The notes: generated by a model from the letters alone, not told the origin. Counted from the first letter of the stretch, positions 36,699 through 47,354 are shown. The stretch: 64,000 nt of DNA from Tsuneonella aeria (GCF_009827495.1 NZ_WTZA01000001.1:186001-250000); one strand, 5' to 3'. Made by a program: numbers and translations.

Positions 36699-37172
36699 TC
36701 AGAGGCTGGCGAAAAACGCGCGAAGCGTGGCGAGAAGCGGTTCCCGCTGCGTCCAACTGTCCTCCCCCATCGGCTCGAGGCCGGGGGTCAGAACCAGCCG
36801 TTCCAGGTCGTTATCGGTCCAGGCGACGTGAATGCCGGGACGGTCTTCGAACGCCCGGGCCGTGGCCATCTGGTGATCGTTTCGGTGCTCGTTCAAGGCG
36901 AATTGGCGGGGGAACAGGATCAGGGGTATGCGGCTCCGCGCCGCGGCGAAGATCGTGCCGATTCCCGCGTGGCCGATCAGGACCGACGCTTCAGATAGCA
37001 AAGCGTCAAAGCGCGCAGGTTCGATAAAGGCGTGCTGTTCGAGATGCGGGTAGGGGCCGGGCGCCTGGCATATTTGCGCGACTATATGGAGCCCGCTCCG
37101 CCCCGCGATCCGGTCGAGCGATTCAAGCAGGCGCGGGAAGGGCAGCTGCGTGCCGACGGTTGCCAGGATCAC
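36699..37172 (-). CDS. pssE: PssE/Alg13-like glycosyltransferase catalytic subunit
   Basis: Protein of 157 residues like the C-terminal, nucleotide-sugar-binding half of GT28/Alg13 enzymes. It opens MILATVGTQLPFPRLL and has SEASVLIGHAGIGTIFAAA, where the Gly-rich loop holds the donor, and PLILFPRQFALNEHRNDHQM. Start chosen as GTG 37172, overlapping the pssD stop as GTGA and giving the exact family N-terminus; longer frames to 37223 or 37235 overlap pssD and look spurious. It needs its PssD partner for membrane association, by analogy with Alg13/Alg14. Confidence 0.85.
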   Translation of the reverse strand: MILATVGTQLPFPRLLESLDRIAGRSGLHIVAQICQAPGPYPHLEQHAFIEPARFDALLSEASVLIGHAGIGTIFAAARSRIPLILFPRQFALNEHRNDHQMATARAFEDRPGIHVAWTDNDLERLVLTPGLEPMGEDSWTQREPLLATLRAFFASL

Positions 37173-37648
37173 AGCACCGCGCCCGAATAGGTCGCGCCCG
37201 TTTGTTGGGCGATCGCGGGCCATTGCGTCAACCACAGATCCGCGTGGCGCCGCGCCTTCTGGCCCGCAAGGGACATCTCATCGGCATTGGCCACGCTGTC
37301 GATCCAGACCGTTCGCACGCCCATCTTGCGCGCGATGGCGATAGCGAGCAGGCCGGGGAGCGCGCCGGTTGTCACCACCACGGTCGGCTGGACGATCACG
37401 AGCAGGGCTGTCAGCGCGAACGCACAGCGCAGCGCTCGCAGCGGCTGTTTGCGATTGCAATCGGGGATCACGTGCGCGCGAATGCCGGCACGGTCGGCGA
37501 GACCGGGGAGTGTCGTGGCGTAATGGACCGTCGTGTCCTGGAACGCCCCGCGAAGCTGCAGGAGTTCGTCCCAATGCCCCCCGCCCGAGGCAATGGCCAG
37601 CACGACTCTCGTTTCTTTCGAACTCCGGTTCACGCTGCCCCAACTCAC
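37169..37648 (-). CDS. pssD: PssD/Alg14-like glycosyltransferase membrane partner
   Basis: Protein of 159 residues matching the Alg14/PssD half of split GT28 enzymes. VVLAIASGGGHWDELLQL at about 15-32 is the typical N-terminal loop. A hydrophobic stretch (ALRCAFALTALLVIVQPTVVVTTGALP) probably attaches it to the membrane. ADLWLTQWPAIAQQ ends the protein. With PssE it should add a sugar, often glucuronic acid, to a lipid-linked exopolysaccharide precursor. Start is GTG 37648; another GTG lies a few codons in. Part of a GT2-pssD-pssE set on this strand. Confidence 0.85.
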   Translation of the reverse strand: MSWGSVNRSSKETRVVLAIASGGGHWDELLQLRGAFQDTTVHYATTLPGLADRAGIRAHVIPDCNRKQPLRALRCAFALTALLVIVQPTVVVTTGALPGLLAIAIARKMGVRTVWIDSVANADEMSLAGQKARRHADLWLTQWPAIAQQTGATYSGAVL

Positions 37649-37787
37649 TCCGCCATCCGCCTAATGGCAGTTAACGTCTGTAAGGCCATTGCGTTCATCG
37701 AGAAAGCCACAGAATCAACGCCTTCCCGCGCAGACTGCTGAGGGACAGGGCATCGGCCTGGTTTGTTGGAACGGGGAAGCGGATCAG

Positions 37788-38630
37788 TCAGCGCGTCGAC
37801 GTGTCACGATGCCAGACCCCCGCACGCCCGGTCATTACGTTGATCGCATAACGAACGCGCCCGAGCAGCTTTATGCAGAGATAGATGATCCGGTCGATCG
37901 GCGAGACCCCTCCCCCGAGATGGGCGCGCGTAGGGCCGGGGCCGGCTTTCAGCTTGCGTAGCTGGACGTTTCCCGCGTGCCAGCGCGCCTCGCACGCAAC
38001 GAGCTGGGTCACGGTCCGGGGTGCCTCGACGACGGATTTGACGGGGATTTCGCCGAACGCGGACACGCGCCGCTGCTGTGAGAGCGGGAACGACCAGCGC
38101 ACATACGTGTCGTCGGCAATGACCGGCGGCAGCGAACCCAGCATGGCCGCGCCTTCCTTAGAAAGGCCGTACACGCCGCTGCCGCCGACGCCTTCCGCCC
38201 GGTATCCGTGACGGGACCAGACGCGGTAATAGGCCCGCGTCCAGCGATCGGAATTCTCGGTGACGACATGCGGTGCGGGCGAAGCGACCATGACACCCGG
38301 TTCCCGCAATGCTTCGGCCAAACCCAGGAGCGCCGGATACTCGATCCCGATATCGGCATCGACGACAAGGACGGGAAACATCTTGGTCCTGCGCAACCCT
38401 TCGTTGATGGCGGCCGATTTGGATCCTTGAGCGATCTCGATCACCTCGGCGGCCGGATCTGCGCGGCGGGCGGCGTCCGCGGTGTCGTCGGTGCATCCGT
38501 TCGGCACTACGATGACGTGAAAGTGATCGCGTGCGCCTGCCCCGCGCCGCATCGACTGCAAGGTCCGTCCGATGACTCGCGCCTCGTCATGCGCCGGCAC
38601 GATCACGGTGAAGCCCGCCTGGCCCGTCAT
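37788..38630 (-). CDS. Glycosyltransferase family 2
   Basis: GT-A fold glycosyltransferase of 280 residues. VIVPAHDEARVIGRTLQSM and VVPNGCTDDTADAAR are the donor-binding start. LVVDADIGIEYPAL carries the metal-binding DxD (DAD). Acceptor-side motifs include GSGVYGLSKEG and ADDTYVRW. A short hydrophobic region near the C-terminus may touch the membrane. It leads the GT2-pssD-pssE group, with 139 bases between it and pssD. No polymerase, flippase or export gene is nearby, so the set is either partial or acts with enzymes elsewhere. Confidence 0.85.
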   Translation of the reverse strand: MTGQAGFTVIVPAHDEARVIGRTLQSMRRGAGARDHFHVIVVPNGCTDDTADAARRADPAAEVIEIAQGSKSAAINEGLRRTKMFPVLVVDADIGIEYPALLGLAEALREPGVMVASPAPHVVTENSDRWTRAYYRVWSRHGYRAEGVGGSGVYGLSKEGAAMLGSLPPVIADDTYVRWSFPLSQQRRVSAFGEIPVKSVVEAPRTVTQLVACEARWHAGNVQLRKLKAGPGPTRAHLGGGVSPIDRIIYLCIKLLGRVRYAINVMTGRAGVWHRDTSTR

Positions 38631-38744
38631 GTTCCGCCCGATCCTCCGACAAGCGCCTCTCGCGCCGGTCGCGGGAACATCGCCGGTCCCGCTGGTTCAT
38701 CCAGTGGACGGCCGATTTGACGCTTCAATATGGAAGAACGCGCC

Positions 38745-38931
38745 ATGGTCCGGATCCTCATGCTCTATCATTGGTCCTATGGCCGCATCGAGGCGATGGC
38801 GGAAGTCATGGCAGACGGCACCCAGTCGGTCCAAGGAACGCGAGGTCGACATACGCCGCGTGCCGGAACTCGTCCCCGACGATGTCGCGCGGCAATCGGG
38901 ATACATAGGGGATCAAGGAGCCCCGCTAGCC
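38745..38931 (+). pseudogene. wrbA: Truncated, frameshifted wrbA remnant
   Basis: About 62 codons that resemble the N-terminus of WrbA, a flavodoxin-like NAD(P)H:quinone oxidoreductase. MVRILMLYHWSYGRIEAMAE lies in one frame from 38745. After the ACGC at about 38837 the similarity jumps one base, to EVDIRRVPELVPDDVARQSG, ending near APLA at 38931. The remaining two-thirds of WrbA is missing: 24 bases on, the 3' end of tRNA-Lys begins. A one-base insertion and a large deletion therefore killed the gene. A sequencing error could explain the shift but not the truncation. Confidence 0.75.
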
Positions 38932-38954
38932 AAGCGTCCGAAAAGGTGGGGGAG

Positions 38955-39030
<76 letters not shown>

Positions 39031-39080
39031 ACGCCGTCGTTCATCCGGCCCGATGGGGCCCGCGAATCGCCGGGAGAGGC

Positions 39081-39109
39081 GCATATAGCGGCTCGTTCGC
39101 GATTGCCAA
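39081..39109 (-). promoter_or_regulatory. Promoter of tRNA-Lys
   Basis: On the minus strand TTGGCA (39104-39109) lies 17 bases before ATATGC (39081-39086), or 16 before TATATG. This is a fair sigma-70-type promoter about 50 bases upstream of the mature tRNA 5' end, in the gap after rodA. The GC-rich stretch between them would be the transcribed leader. Confidence 0.5.
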
Positions 39110-39126
39110 GAGCCTCTCGCCGCCAA

Positions 39127-40242
39127 TCAAGCTAGCGACTGGCGACCGCCGCGCATGTTCCACCGGTTGATCATCATCAGCGTGCCCAGACAGATCATGT
39201 TGGTCATCATCGAACTGCCCCCGTGGCTCATGAAGGGCAGGGGAATGCCGACAACCGGCGCCAGGCCCATGACCATCGACAGGTTGATGGCGACGTAGAA
39301 GAATATCGTCGCGACCATCCCGCCGCCCAGCAGGCGCGCGAACCGATCGTTCGACGCCATGGCGACGCGCCAGCCCCAACGCAGGATCAGGAAGAACACG
39401 CCGAGCACGAACACCCCGCCCAAGAGGCCCCATTCCTCAGCCATGGTGGCGAAGACGAAGTCGGTATGCGGTTCCGGAAGGTAGTTGAGGTGGCTCTGCG
39501 ATCCTTGGCCGAAACCCTTGCCAGTCAGCCCGCCCGATCCGATCGCGATCTTTGACTGGGTGATGTGGTATCCGGTCCCAAGCGGATCGCTCTCCGGATC
39601 GAGGAACGTGAACACCCTGTTCCGCTGGTAATCGTGCAGCAGGAAGAAGAACGAGAACGGCGCCGCGACGACCAGCACCCCGGCACCGGCCATGAACCAC
39701 CACAGCGGCAGGCCGGCGAGGAACATGACGCAGACTCCGCCAAACGCGATTGCCGTGGCGGTCCCGAGATCGGGTTGCAACAGAACCAGCAGCACCGGCA
39801 TCCCGATGATCACGGCCGCCGGAACGAGCGATCGCCAGGTGGGGATCATGCCAGAAGGCAAGTCGGCGTAAAAACGCGCAAGGGCCAGCACGATGGCCGG
39901 CTTCATGAGCTCCGACGGTTGCAGCACGATGAAGCCGAGATCGATCCAACGCTGGCTGCCGCCGCCCACGAAACCCAGCAATTCCACCGCGAGCAGAAGC
40001 AGCAGAATGACGACGTACGCGGGGTACGCCACCAGGCGCACGATATCCTTGCTGAACAAGGTCATCACGCTCGCCATGACTAGGAACACCGCAAAGCGCA
40101 CCAGGTGTGACGCAGCGAACGTGCTGAACGTCCCGCCGGCGGCGGAATCGAGCACGGCCGCGCCGAACGCGATCAACAGGATGAGCGGCAGGAGCATCTG
40201 CCACGGCTGGCGGGCGATGGGGGCCGGGATGACGGAATTCAT
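39127..40242 (-). CDS. rodA: Peptidoglycan glycosyltransferase RodA
   Basis: SEDS-family integral membrane protein of 371 residues that polymerises glycan strands in the elongasome. About ten hydrophobic segments are visible. SEDS motifs include the GGGSQRWIDLGFIVLQPSELMKPA region, LVLLQPDLGTATAIAF with its functional Asp, and GIPLPFMSHGGSSMM near the C-terminus. It is the last gene of the mreB-mreC-mreD-mrdA-rodA cluster and overlaps mrdA by four bases. tRNA-Lys lies downstream. Confidence 0.96.
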   Translation of the reverse strand: MNSVIPAPIARQPWQMLLPLILLIAFGAAVLDSAAGGTFSTFAASHLVRFAVFLVMASVMTLFSKDIVRLVAYPAYVVILLLLLAVELLGFVGGGSQRWIDLGFIVLQPSELMKPAIVLALARFYADLPSGMIPTWRSLVPAAVIIGMPVLLVLLQPDLGTATAIAFGGVCVMFLAGLPLWWFMAGAGVLVVAAPFSFFFLLHDYQRNRVFTFLDPESDPLGTGYHITQSKIAIGSGGLTGKGFGQGSQSHLNYLPEPHTDFVFATMAEEWGLLGGVFVLGVFFLILRWGWRVAMASNDRFARLLGGGMVATIFFYVAINLSMVMGLAPVVGIPLPFMSHGGSSMMTNMICLGTLMMINRWNMRGGRQSLA

Positions 40243-42296
40243 CGCGGATCACCCCCGGCGGCGGGGGCTGCGCGGCCCACCGGCTCGGGCGGCGGGTTTA
40301 CGGCGGCTGTTTCAAGAGGTTGCGGCGCGCGGGATTCGGCATCCACCCGCGCAAACACGTCCTCGACGCGGCGGGGCGCCGGTCCGATCCGCTCGCCGGC
40401 AGCGCTGGCATACGAACGATAGCGCGCTTCCAGGCGCTGCTGCGGCGTACCGCCCCACTGTTTCTCCAGCGCGTCGAGCGCCTCCAGCCCCTTCTTCGGG
40501 TCGAACATGAAGGTCATGACATCCCGCGCAATCGGGTAGGCAGAGGCCGATCCGCCGCCATGCTCGATGACCACGGCACCGGCGTAGCGTGGATTATCGA
40601 ATGGCGCGAAGAATATGAACAGGCCGTGGTCGCGATACTTCCACAACCCGCCTTTGCCGCTGGAGATGTTGAGGCCGACAACTTGCGCGGTCCCGGTCTT
40701 GCCGGCCATTAGCACGTCGGGGATGGGCAGCTTGGCCCGGCCCGCGGTTCCAGGCCCGTTGACCACGTCGCTCATCGCCTGTTGCATCACCTGCACGTGA
40801 TCGCCGTGGAAATTCATCGACGCGGGCTGCGGCAAGGACGGGTCCAGCAGCAGGCGCGGCATCAGCTTGCGGCCTGTGGCGAGGCGCCCCGCCATAACCG
40901 CGAGCTGCAGCGGATTGGCCAGCATGTAACCCTGGCCGATGGTCGCGTTCACGGTGTCGTAGGGTTGCCAAGCCTGGCCATATTTCTTCAGCTTCCACGC
41001 CGGGTCGGGCACGGTGCCATAGAACTGGCTGAGGACAGGCAGCGGGAATTCTTCGCCCATGCCGCAACGCCGCGCCATCGGCGCGATGACATCCATGCCG
41101 AGACGCTGGGCGAAGTAATAGAAATAGACGTCGCATGACTGGTACACGGCCTTGGCCATGTCCACGGTGCCGTGGCCGCCGCGGTCCCAGCAATGGAACG
41201 TGCGATTGCCGACCCGCAGGCCGCCGCGGCACGAAACGGTTGCGTTCGGATCAAGCCCAGCCTCGAGAAAGGCCATCGCGACCATCGGCTTGACGGTGGA
41301 CCCCGGCGGATAGAGCCCCTTCAATACCTTGTTGCGAAGGGGCACCCGCTCGTCCTGGCTGAGCATCGAATATTCGATACGGCCGATGCCGTCGGAAAAG
41401 CTGTTGGGATCGAAGCTGGGCATCGACGCCATGCACAGCAGGTCACCGGATTGGCAGTCCATGACCACGACCGAGCCCGACTCCAGCCCGATGCGGCGGG
41501 CTGCATAATCCTGCAACGGCCCATCGATCGTCAGCGTGAGAGGCTTGCCCTGGATGTCCTCGCGCGTTTCGAGGTCGCGGACGAGGCGGCCGGACGCCGT
41601 CACCTCGACCCGCCGTGCGCCGGGCACCCCCCGGAGGCGCTTCTCGAATTGCTTTTCCAGGCCGTCCTTGCCGATCTTGTAGCCTGGGGTGATCAGGATC
41701 GGGTTGCGGTCCTTCTCGTACTCTTCGGCGCTCGCCGGGCCGACGAACCCGATTAGGTGCCCGACCGAAGGGCCGGTGGGATAGAAGCGCGAAAAGCCGC
41801 GCTGCGGCACAACGCCCGGTAGGTCGGGAAGACGCACGCTGACGGCCGCGAACTGTTCGTAGTCGAGCCCGCTTGCCACCTCGATCGGCGCAAAGCCGCG
41901 CGCCTCATCGATCTTGTCGTGAAGATCCTGCACCTTTTCGGCGTCTAGGCCCAGGATGGGGGCGAGGGCAGCCACTTCGCCCTTCGGGTCCCGCATGCGT
42001 TCCGGAATGATGTCGACGCGAAAGTCCGCCTTGTTCGAGGCGAGCGGCGCGCCGTTCCGGTCGAGTATCCAGCCACGCCGGGGAGGGATCAACGACAGGT
42101 TGACCCGATTGCTTTCCGCCTCGGTACGATACTTCTCGTTCTCGAAGATGGAGAGGTAGGCCATCCGCCCAGTGAGCAGCAGCCCCAATCCGCCCTGTAG
42201 CGCCCCTATCACAAAGCTGCGCCGCTCGAATGTCGTCGCCAGTGTCGCCGGGCTCACGAACGGCTTGGCGCGCCTCCGGCGCCGTCGCGCGATCAT
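40239..42296 (-). CDS. mrdA: Penicillin-binding protein 2
   Basis: Transpeptidase partner of RodA, 685 residues. One N-terminal membrane anchor lies at about 28-50, followed by the pedestal domain and the transpeptidase domain. The active-site Ser is 333 in GSTVKP (SxxK, Lys 336), the second motif is SCD at 387-389 as in many PBP2s, and KTG is at 533-535. The C-terminal tail after about 620 is Pro/Ala-rich and low complexity. It overlaps both rodA and mreD by four bases, so the elongation genes are translated in step. Confidence 0.96.
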   Translation of the reverse strand: MIARRRRRRAKPFVSPATLATTFERRSFVIGALQGGLGLLLTGRMAYLSIFENEKYRTEAESNRVNLSLIPPRRGWILDRNGAPLASNKADFRVDIIPERMRDPKGEVAALAPILGLDAEKVQDLHDKIDEARGFAPIEVASGLDYEQFAAVSVRLPDLPGVVPQRGFSRFYPTGPSVGHLIGFVGPASAEEYEKDRNPILITPGYKIGKDGLEKQFEKRLRGVPGARRVEVTASGRLVRDLETREDIQGKPLTLTIDGPLQDYAARRIGLESGSVVVMDCQSGDLLCMASMPSFDPNSFSDGIGRIEYSMLSQDERVPLRNKVLKGLYPPGSTVKPMVAMAFLEAGLDPNATVSCRGGLRVGNRTFHCWDRGGHGTVDMAKAVYQSCDVYFYYFAQRLGMDVIAPMARRCGMGEEFPLPVLSQFYGTVPDPAWKLKKYGQAWQPYDTVNATIGQGYMLANPLQLAVMAGRLATGRKLMPRLLLDPSLPQPASMNFHGDHVQVMQQAMSDVVNGPGTAGRAKLPIPDVLMAGKTGTAQVVGLNISSGKGGLWKYRDHGLFIFFAPFDNPRYAGAVVIEHGGGSASAYPIARDVMTFMFDPKKGLEALDALEKQWGGTPQQRLEARYRSYASAAGERIGPAPRRVEDVFARVDAESRAPQPLETAAVNPPPEPVGRAAPAAGGDPR

Positions 42297-42850
42297 CCGA
42301 GGACTCGCACGCGGGACAGGCGGAAACGATCAAGCCCGGCCACCAGGCGGGAAAGCAGCGGGATGATGCTCACCGACAGGACGATTTGCGGCAACAGGAC
42401 GAGCAGCATCGTGCCGTCGACCCGGCCGCCCGAGAAAAGGGCGGCGATAACCAGATACCAAGTCACTATGACCCCTGCCACCAGCCAGTCCTGAAAGAAT
42501 CCGCGCCAGGGGAACCGTGCTTCGAACAGTTCCATGCCCAGCATGGTCACGGACCACAGCGCTATCGCGCTTCCGAATGGCTGGCCGCTGAACAGGTCGT
42601 CGAACAGCCCGAGCGGGAAACCCGCCCACACCGGCAGGAGACCAGGTCGCACGAAGCGCCAGGACAGCAGGAGGAGGTAGCCGAGCGGCGGCATGAGCGG
42701 GACCGCGCTGGCGATGGGAAGCTGCGGGATCAACGATCCCAGCATGATCGAAAGGACCGGGACCGCGTAGGCAAGCAGCGGCGAGTGAGTCCGGTTGATC
42801 TTGCTGCCGTAGCGATCGCGCCGGGCTCGGGCGGAAATTTCGCCGATCAC
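42293..42850 (-). CDS. mreD: Rod shape-determining protein MreD
   Basis: Small integral membrane protein of 185 residues with about five hydrophobic segments and a basic N-terminus. MreD links MreC to the peptidoglycan synthases. FVRPGLLPVWAGFPLGLFDDLFSGQPFGSAIALW is the recognisable MreD core, with the conserved Asp pair. Little else is conserved in the family, and the assignment also leans on its position between mreC and mrdA with four-base overlaps on both sides. Confidence 0.92.
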   Translation of the reverse strand: MIGEISARARRDRYGSKINRTHSPLLAYAVPVLSIMLGSLIPQLPIASAVPLMPPLGYLLLLSWRFVRPGLLPVWAGFPLGLFDDLFSGQPFGSAIALWSVTMLGMELFEARFPWRGFFQDWLVAGVIVTWYLVIAALFSGGRVDGTMLLVLLPQIVLSVSIIPLLSRLVAGLDRFRLSRVRVLG

Positions 42851-43749
42851 GCGCCTTCAGCCTCGCCCACCGTTTCGGCCACGGGCGTCGCGGCCGCTTC
42901 CAGCGCGCGCTGCTGCCAGATCGGCTCCACCGCCACGAAATCCGTCGCGGCGGGATCGCTGATCACCGCGGCCACGCCGCCGTCTTCGGTGACTTCCTGC
43001 AGGATCGCCACGGCGATGCCCGGGCGATAGTAGCCTCCGGCCCCGCTGGTGACGAACACGTCCCCCTTCTTCAGCGGATTGATGCCCAGATTGATCAGGC
43101 GAATGCGGAGGCGTCCGTCGCCGCGCCCTTCGGCGAACGCCACGATCTCATCCCGGGAGCGCCGGACCGGAATCACGCTTTCGCTATCGGCCAGCAACAG
43201 CACGCGCGAACTGTCCGGTGCGACTTCCAGTATGCGGCCCACGACCCCCCGGGGGGAGCGCACGGGCATCCCCACGGCCACGCCCTGGTTGCTCCCCGCC
43301 CCGAGATAGGCAAACCGCCGCGTGCTGGACGCGGTGGACCCGATAAGGCGCGCGATGGCGACCGGCTTCACCGCGCCCTCCCGAAAGCCGAGCAGGGCCT
43401 TGAGGCGCGCGTTTTCTCCCCGCACCGCCTCTGCTTCCTTCAAGCGGATGCGTGCGATTTCCACCTCGCGCTTCAGTGCCGCGTTCTGGCTGCCCGCGGC
43501 GAGATAGCCCGAGATCGTGTCGAACAGGTCCTGGCTTCCTGCACGTGTCGCGGCGCTTGCCCTGCCCACCGGGGTGACGGCTTCAGACGCCGTTCCGCGC
43601 AGGCCGTTGAACGTCGACGGCCGCCATAACGAGATGGCGAGCAGCGCGGCCCCGACGGCAGCGCCGATCGCGGCGAGCACATAGCCCGTGAACAGTCCGT
43701 ATTGCGCCCTGCGTGAATGCCCGGAGCGCCGTGAGGTATGCGGCGCCAT
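42847..43749 (-). CDS. mreC: Rod shape-determining protein MreC
   Basis: Bitopic periplasmic scaffold of 300 residues. A short cytoplasmic N-terminus precedes one membrane segment (about 19-42). A coiled coil follows (about 85-115, ALKREVEIARIRLKEAEAV) and then the two beta-domains, with ARLIGSTASSTRRFAYLGAGSNQGVAVGMPV and GVVGRILEVAPDSSRVLLLAD. It ends in a short Ala/Glu-rich tail. MreC organises PBP2-RodA along MreB filaments. mreB lies 14 bases upstream and mreD overlaps by four bases. Confidence 0.95.
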   Translation of the reverse strand: MAPHTSRRSGHSRRAQYGLFTGYVLAAIGAAVGAALLAISLWRPSTFNGLRGTASEAVTPVGRASAATRAGSQDLFDTISGYLAAGSQNAALKREVEIARIRLKEAEAVRGENARLKALLGFREGAVKPVAIARLIGSTASSTRRFAYLGAGSNQGVAVGMPVRSPRGVVGRILEVAPDSSRVLLLADSESVIPVRRSRDEIVAFAEGRGDGRLRIRLINLGINPLKKGDVFVTSGAGGYYRPGIAVAILQEVTEDGGVAAVISDPAATDFVAVEPIWQQRALEAAATPVAETVGEAEGA

Positions 43750-43763
43750 GTCAGATCATCCTG

Positions 43764-44984
<1,221 letters not shown>

Positions 44985-44997
44985 CTAGGGGCCGGGC

Positions 44998-46839
44998 ATG
45001 GCTGATATTCGCCGCCTGCCGGAGCATCTGGTAAACCGCATCGCGGCGGGCGAAGTGGTGGAGCGCCCGGCGGCGGCCCTCAAGGAACTGATCGAAAACG
45101 CGATCGACGCGGGCGCAAGTTCGATATCAGTGCTGCTGGAGGAAGGCGGCCTCGACCGGATCGAGGTAACCGACGATGGCTGCGGCATGACGGCCCCTGA
45201 GATGGCGCTCGCCCTGGAACGGCATGCGACGTCCAAGCTGCCGGAAAGCCTGATCGGAGCCGACGGTGCGATCGAACAGGTCGTCACGCTCGGTTTCCGG
45301 GGCGAGGCGCTGCCCAGCATCGCAAGCGTAGCGCGGCTGACGATCGAGAGCCGCCCGCGCGGCAGCGAGGCGGGTTGGCGCTACGTGGTCGATCACGGCA
45401 TGCTGGCGGGAGAAGGGCCCGCCGCCCTGCCGCCGGGCACGCGCGTGCGGGTGGAACAGCTCTTCGCCCGGGTGCCGGCGCGCCGCAAGTTCCTGCGCAG
45501 TGCGCGCAGCGAATATGCCGCCTGCCTCGACGTCGTGAAGCGTCTGGCCATGGCCCGGCCTGACATCGGCGTGACTCTCGAGCATGGCAGCCGGCGGATC
45601 CTGTCGCTGCAAGCCGGGCAGGCGCTGGCTGACCGGGTTGCGCAGATTGTCGCGCGCGAGTTGAAGGACAATGGCGTCGCGATCGAGCTGGAGCGGCCGT
45701 CGCCGTCGGGCACGATGCGCCTTGGCGGAATTGCCGGTCTGCCGACCTACAACCGGGGCGTTGCAGACCACCAGTACCTGTTCGTCAACGGCCGACCGGT
45801 GAAGGACCGCCTCCTCGTTGGGGCCGTGCGGGGCGCCTATGCCGATATGCTGGCGAAAGACCGGCATGCAGTGCTCTCGCTGTTCCTGACCATCCCGCCC
45901 GAAGACGTCGACGTGAACGTCCACCCCGCCAAGACGGAGGTCCGTTTTCGGGATGCGGCAGGGGTGCGCGGGTTCATAGTTTCAGGCCTGCGCCAGGCGC
46001 TCTCCACCGGCGACCGGCGCAGCGCGCAAACACCCGACGCCGCGGCCATGCGCAGGTGGACGACAGAGCCTGCCCCGGCGGCGGACACGCTCGGTTCGAT
46101 TTTTTCCACCCGCGCGTGGTCGGTCGCGTCCGCAGGGGTGCATGAGCCTGCATCGGCGTGGCGGGCCCATGAGGATGCGACGCTGGCCGTCCCGCTCGGC
46201 CGGGCGGAAGAGGCCGCGCCCATGCCTGCCGATGCGGCCGACTACCCGCTCGGCGTCGCACGCGGACAAGTTGCGCAGACGTACATCGTGGCAGAGGCAT
46301 CCGACGGGCTGATCCTGGTTGACCAGCACGCTGCGCACGAGCGTCTGGTGCTTGAACGCCTGCGTGCCGCAGGCGCCGGCGTTGCAACGGCGCGCGCGCA
46401 GGCACTGCTCATCCCCGAAGTGGTGGAGCTGGACGAGGTGGATTGCGACCGCCTGGAAACCGCGGCGGACAGCCTTGGCGCGGTCGGGCTTTCGATCGAG
46501 CGCTTCGGCCCCGGCGCCATGCTTGTGCGCAGTCTGCCGCACGCGCTGGCCAACGCCGATCCGCACGCGTTGCTGCGCGACATCGCCGACGACATCGCAC
46601 AGCACGGACCGACCGCGGACGGTGGCTCGCTGCTGCTCACTGAGAAGCTCGAGCTGGTGCTGGCAACCATGGCCTGTCACGGATCGGTCCGCGCGGGCCG
46701 TGCGCTGTCCGTGGCTGAGATGAATGCCCTGCTTCGGGAGATGGAACGCACGCCGCGTTCGGGCCAATGCAACCATGGACGGCCAACGTGGGTTAAGCTT
46801 TCGATGACGGACGTCGAAAAACTGTTCGGGAGACATTGA
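44998..46839 (+). CDS. mutL: DNA mismatch repair protein MutL
   Basis: GHKL ATPase of 613 residues that couples MutS recognition to strand repair. ATPase motifs near the N-terminus are ELIENAIDAGA (catalytic Glu), VTDDGCGM and GFRGEALPSIASVA. A Pro/Ala-rich, poorly conserved linker covers about 350-420. The C-terminal dimerisation domain holds LVDQHAAHERL and MACHGSVRAGRALS, and ends QCNHGRPTWVKLS. The CHGRPT-like metal site common to endonuclease-type MutL is present in part; the DQHA(x)2E motif (DQHAAHE) suggests nicking ability. Confidence 0.95.
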   Translation: MADIRRLPEHLVNRIAAGEVVERPAAALKELIENAIDAGASSISVLLEEGGLDRIEVTDDGCGMTAPEMALALERHATSKLPESLIGADGAIEQVVTLGFRGEALPSIASVARLTIESRPRGSEAGWRYVVDHGMLAGEGPAALPPGTRVRVEQLFARVPARRKFLRSARSEYAACLDVVKRLAMARPDIGVTLEHGSRRILSLQAGQALADRVAQIVARELKDNGVAIELERPSPSGTMRLGGIAGLPTYNRGVADHQYLFVNGRPVKDRLLVGAVRGAYADMLAKDRHAVLSLFLTIPPEDVDVNVHPAKTEVRFRDAAGVRGFIVSGLRQALSTGDRRSAQTPDAAAMRRWTTEPAPAADTLGSIFSTRAWSVASAGVHEPASAWRAHEDATLAVPLGRAEEAAPMPADAADYPLGVARGQVAQTYIVAEASDGLILVDQHAAHERLVLERLRAAGAGVATARAQALLIPEVVELDEVDCDRLETAADSLGAVGLSIERFGPGAMLVRSLPHALANADPHALLRDIADDIAQHGPTADGGSLLLTEKLELVLATMACHGSVRAGRALSVAEMNALLREMERTPRSGQCNHGRPTWVKLSMTDVEKLFGRH

Positions 46840-47354
46840 TGACCTCACGGTTCCACGCCGCCGCGCTGTCGGTCACGCTGCTGATGCTGTCCGCCTGCGC
46901 CGAGGAAGAGGGCCCTAGCCCTGCCGAGAAAGCCCGCATGAACGAGGCCGCCGTGGCCGAGGTCAAGGCCGCGCAAGTCCCACCGCCGACGCCGGTGACG
47001 CCCGACACGATCGGCTTTGCCGACGTCGAACAGTACGATCTTTTCGGCGCGGGCTGCAACTTTGCGCTCGCCGACAGCGGAACGCCCGTCGCGCTGCTTC
47101 AGCCGGAACGGGGCTACATGAAGATCGACGGGAAGCTGGTGCCTTTCGCCCCCGACGCGGGAAGCGACGTGCTGCCGCTGGGCACCCGATCGCGCTACAC
47201 CGGCGCGGCGTGGTCGCTCATCCTCGATCTGTCATCCGCAGAAGGCAAACAATCGGGGATGGAGACGGTCGATTATCCCGCGCGTTTCGTGCTGCGTAAC
47301 GATCGGGACCAGATCGTCTATCAGGCCAGCGGGATCGCGCAGTGCGGTAGTTAG
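46839..47354 (+). CDS. Putative lipoprotein of unknown function
   Basis: Protein of 171 residues with a lipoprotein signal peptide ending in MLSAC, so Cys about 20 would be lipidated. A charged, Ala/Glu-rich stretch and a short Pro run (PPPTPVTPDT) precede a compact domain with YDLFGAGCNFALAD and SGIAQCGS, whose two Cys may pair. I do not recognise the domain. ATG 46839 overlaps the mutL stop by one base, so the gene is translated with mutL. Its end overlaps the convergent maoC-like gene by four bases. Confidence 0.7.
   Translation: MTSRFHAAALSVTLLMLSACAEEEGPSPAEKARMNEAAVAEVKAAQVPPPTPVTPDTIGFADVEQYDLFGAGCNFALADSGTPVALLQPERGYMKIDGKLVPFAPDAGSDVLPLGTRSRYTGAAWSLILDLSSAEGKQSGMETVDYPARFVLRNDRDQIVYQASGIAQCGS

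Noticed and set aside
37173..37235. Longer start for the pssE-like gene (GTG 37235 or ATG 37223)
   Set aside because: Would overlap pssD by more than 50 bases and add residues absent from the family; GTG 37172 gives the exact family N-terminus and a GTGA overlap.
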